Assembly: GCF_007971525.1 (NCBI RefSeq)
Contig: NZ_CP042437.1
Location: 124,001 to 188,000, forward strand
DNA from: Mucilaginibacter ginsenosidivorax
Lineage (GTDB): Bacteria; Bacteroidota; Bacteroidia; Sphingobacteriales; Sphingobacteriaceae
Direction: 5' to 3'
DNA length: 64,000 nt
Shown here: positions 62,169-64,000 of the stretch, piece after piece
Layout of the letters: each line of letters starts with the position of its first letter
How positions within the stretch are numbered: the first letter of the stretch is position 1
Translations under genes and position numbers: made by a program
The notes under the pieces: model-generated
Database searches by the model: none
The model's input: the letters and a program-made list of their open reading frames with translations, nothing else
Told to the model about the DNA's origin: nothing

Positions 62169-63293
62169 TTAACGTATTTGGCGAAATTGGATGGATTTCC
62201 TCCCCGATGCTAAAAGGTCGAGATTACTGCTCCGTACACGTGCAAGCGCGGCATAATAGTCTGCAACAGTCTTTTTATACAGTACTTTTGTCATCAATAA
62301 CGGAAACAAGCCCAGAAAAAACGCGCCGCGTAACAACCAATAAAGCCCTACAGGCTCACTAAAAATGATGTTATTTAATGAATGATTCTTAAAGTCAAAA
62401 TAATCTCCGGCGAATGCTGTCAATGCAGCGCGCAAAACCAGAACACCAAACCAAAGCCCTAAGCCGATTAGCAGGTATTTTTTATAAACCTTCGACCGTT
62501 GAGGAGGTTCGAAGTTGGCGTCATCCGGCCTCTTGCCGTTTAGTTCCCCTGTCACATCGTCCATGTAAATAGCGTAATCATTTCCCCGATAATAATATAC
62601 TGCCCGCCAGCCGGGGTAATAAAACTTACTGGCCGATTTAGCCTCATATTTTAAATAGTGCTGATGTTTATGGGTTGGGTCCGCATGATTAAGTTCACTA
62701 TAAACCTGGCTGGCCGCTTTTAACTCGCCCAAATTGCCCCAGGCTTTTTGTTCCGGTTGGCTATCAGATAATTTAATACCCTCTGTTAGGGTAGCACTAA
62801 CCGGAATGATTAGCTTTTTGTCGGCACGGCTGGCAAAACCCGCCAGGTGTTCTCCCTCAGCCTTACTTTCACCGCCGTAAACCGAAACTGAAAAATCGCC
62901 GTTAAGCGGAGTATTCTGAGTAAGTATTTTTCCGTTATTATCAATTGTGTTGTAATAACCGGTATAGGTACCACTAAACTGATAAAATGGAACATATATC
63001 TGCTCAACGGGGAGGAATTCCGCTTCGAATAACAGGTTGACGGGCGTTTTATCACCGGTGCTGAGAAACTTAATTACCGCATCCCTGAATTTTGAAAGGT
63101 CATTCCTGAAACGAATGCAGCCTGCATCAGGTGCCGGCCCGGTTGTTGAATGCTCAGTTGATTTATTCGTCTTAAAAGCGCTTCCACAATAGGGGCATTT
63201 ATTGGTATTTGTTGTAAAATCGTATTCGAGGTTTGCTCCGCAATTGCTGCAAGCATTGCCGCCGCTGACGGGTTGTGTGGTAGCCGGTTCCAT
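62169..63293 (-). CDS. Zinc-ribbon membrane protein, YdjG-like
   Basis: 374 residues: an N-terminal zinc ribbon (CSNCGANL, CPYCGSAF), a soluble middle with several strands (about 70-260, including QIYVPFYQFSGTYTGYY), and two membrane helices near 285-310 and 325-350. The layout resembles zinc-ribbon proteins encoded beside SPFH and PspA-type genes, such as Bacillus YdjG, which are often mis-annotated as primosomal or replication proteins. It starts 1 bp after the TPR-like gene stop and belongs to the same operon. Confidence 0.72.
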   Translation of the reverse strand: MEPATTQPVSGGNACSNCGANLEYDFTTNTNKCPYCGSAFKTNKSTEHSTTGPAPDAGCIRFRNDLSKFRDAVIKFLSTGDKTPVNLLFEAEFLPVEQIYVPFYQFSGTYTGYYNTIDNNGKILTQNTPLNGDFSVSVYGGESKAEGEHLAGFASRADKKLIIPVSATLTEGIKLSDSQPEQKAWGNLGELKAASQVYSELNHADPTHKHQHYLKYEAKSASKFYYPGWRAVYYYRGNDYAIYMDDVTGELNGKRPDDANFEPPQRSKVYKKYLLIGLGLWFGVLVLRAALTAFAGDYFDFKNHSLNNIIFSEPVGLYWLLRGAFFLGLFPLLMTKVLYKKTVADYYAALARVRSSNLDLLASGRKSIQFRQIR

Positions 63294-63749
63294 TTATTTA
63301 AGCTGTTCAAATGTTTGTATGGCTATCAGTCCCAGTTTTTTGTAGCTGATAGTTTCGTTCATTGCAGAGAAGACATATGCATCATCAAAATCACTGAGTA
63401 TGGCCAATTCCGCTTTTGCTTCCTCAACTTTATTCAACCCCAGATAACAGTTGATGATAGAATAATGAGCTTTAGCGGCCGTACGGCCGAATTCCCTGGT
63501 ATTATCATCCTGATAAATTGTGGCATCAGGATAGTCCTGAATGAGCTCGCGAAAGATAAGAATGGCGGACTTAAAGGAATTCATATGAAAATGGCAAAGC
63601 CCGGCATTATACAAGGCATCATCCGCCAGTTCATGATCTGGATAAAGCCTGGTAATAGCCATGAACTGCCTCATGGCGTCAAATAGTAATTGTTGCTGAA
63701 CCAGTTGGCTGGCTGCAGCAAACAATTCATAAGGCTGACTATTCGTCAT
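63294..63749 (-). CDS. TPR-like repeat protein
   Basis: 151 residues, all helical, with TPR-like spacing: LLFDAMRQFMAITRLYPDHELADDALYNAG, then FKSAILIFRELIQDYPDA, then AHYSIINCYLGLNKVEEAKAEL (three repeats). No signal peptide or membrane helix, so it is a cytosolic adaptor. It lies 12 bp after the SPFH-SHOCT end and abuts the zinc-ribbon gene, so it is probably a partner of both. Confidence 0.75.
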   Translation of the reverse strand: MTNSQPYELFAAASQLVQQQLLFDAMRQFMAITRLYPDHELADDALYNAGLCHFHMNSFKSAILIFRELIQDYPDATIYQDDNTREFGRTAAKAHYSIINCYLGLNKVEEAKAELAILSDFDDAYVFSAMNETISYKKLGLIAIQTFEQLK

Positions 63750-63761
63750 AAGTGGATAAGG

Positions 63762-64000
63762 TTATATAAGACTTAACAATTGTGCTTTCTTCTGATCAAA
63801 CTCAGCCTGGGTGATAATTCCCAAATCCAGAAGACTTTTAATATCCTTAAGTTTTTCGATAGGTGATTTCTGTTCAGGCATCGAAGTATTTGGCTGTATA
63901 GCAGGCGCCATAGCCTGCTGAACCATCTGCGGCATCATAAAACCCATGCCCAACCCTACCCCACCGCCTACGGTTTGTCCTGCAATTCCGTTGACGTTAT
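63762..64000 (-). CDS. C-terminal end of probable SPFH-SHOCT protein (partial)
   Basis: An open frame runs from the window edge to 63762, giving at least 79 residues. It opens with a Gly/Met-rich hinge (NGIAGQTVGGGVGLGMGFMM) and ends in a SHOCT motif (IEKLKDIKSLLDLGIITQAEFDQKKAQLL). In YdjI-type (virion-core-protein-like) SPFH proteins the same hinge and SHOCT tail follow the SPFH domain. The missing N-terminal part lies beyond 64000. It is the first visible gene of the operon. Confidence 0.7.
   Translation of the reverse strand, partial: NVNGIAGQTVGGGVGLGMGFMMPQMVQQAMAPAIQPNTSMPEQKSPIEKLKDIKSLLDLGIITQAEFDQKKAQLLSLI

Noticed and set aside
62169..62362. Plus-strand frame 61913-62362 as a gene
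   Set aside because: It is antisense to the decayed zinc-ribbon copy and the YdjG-like gene and lacks protein-like composition.
1..64000. tRNA, rRNA, insertion sequences or prophage genes
   Set aside because: No cloverleaf-like gene, rRNA segment, transposase, integrase or terminal inverted repeat was recognised by eye; a short tRNA could still be missed.

Overview
The window looks like chromosome from a member of the Bacteroidota, most likely a Mucilaginibacter- or Pedobacter-like Sphingobacteriaceae. This is inferred from family content (SMUG2-type glycosylase, DUF4199, DUF4202, fused alpha/beta E1 dehydrogenase, PBP1C, secreted TonB-C proteins), moderately AT-rich DNA, few purine-rich ribosome sites, several TAnnTTTG-type -7 boxes and short heptamer repeats. 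No search was run. No rRNA, tRNA, CRISPR array, insertion sequence or phage gene was seen.

Region 1 (1-7735) is ordinary accessory chromosome: a short unknown gene, a SMUG2-like glycosylase, a LysE-type exporter, a secreted carboxylesterase divergent from an NrtR-like regulator with a perfect dyad between them, a five-gene VOC/DoxX operon closed by a 20-bp-stem terminator, and a LuxR-HTH/DUF4199 pair.

Region 2 (8217-36476) is the centrepiece: about 28 kb with every gene on the plus strand. A response regulator, an initiating sugar-phosphate transferase, a short TolC-like protein, a Wzc-like co-polymerase with a decayed kinase, a Wzy polymerase, a Wzx flippase, two acyltransferases and four glycosyltransferases form a Wzx/Wzy exopolysaccharide locus. 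Interleaved with them are three assembly-line genes: an A-PCP-TE protein with no condensation domain, an A-PCP-KS-AT-ACP-aminotransferase hybrid of 2209 residues, and a C-A-PCP-TE protein, followed directly by an Sfp-type phosphopantetheinyl transferase. Read by domain order, the line would load an amino acid (Pro-like code), extend it with malonyl-CoA, transaminate the beta-ketone to a beta-amine, couple it to a second amino acid (Gly-like code) and release it. The locus has no dedicated small-molecule exporter. My leading hypothesis is therefore that the peptide-polyketide decorates the polysaccharide repeat unit; a separate diffusible metabolite is the alternative.

Region 3 (36508-59848) is mostly housekeeping: a GT2, penicillin-binding protein 1C, a 3'-5' exonuclease, a fused dipeptide-type ABC ATPase, a VapBC-like toxin-antitoxin pair, RNase R, polyprenyl synthetase, an M1 peptidase, DinB and GH26 genes, two L,D-transpeptidases, a nitroreductase, a fused E1 dehydrogenase, a DUF1573 protein with a good promoter, an aminotransferase, a PEP mutase-family enzyme and DUF4202. 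Short repeats sit in three intergenic gaps.

Region 4 (60001-64000) holds a VOC protein and a minus-strand operon of zinc-ribbon membrane proteins, a TPR-like protein and the C-terminal end of a probable SPFH-SHOCT protein. This layout recalls the Bacillus ydj envelope-stress cluster, and it contains one decayed duplicate.
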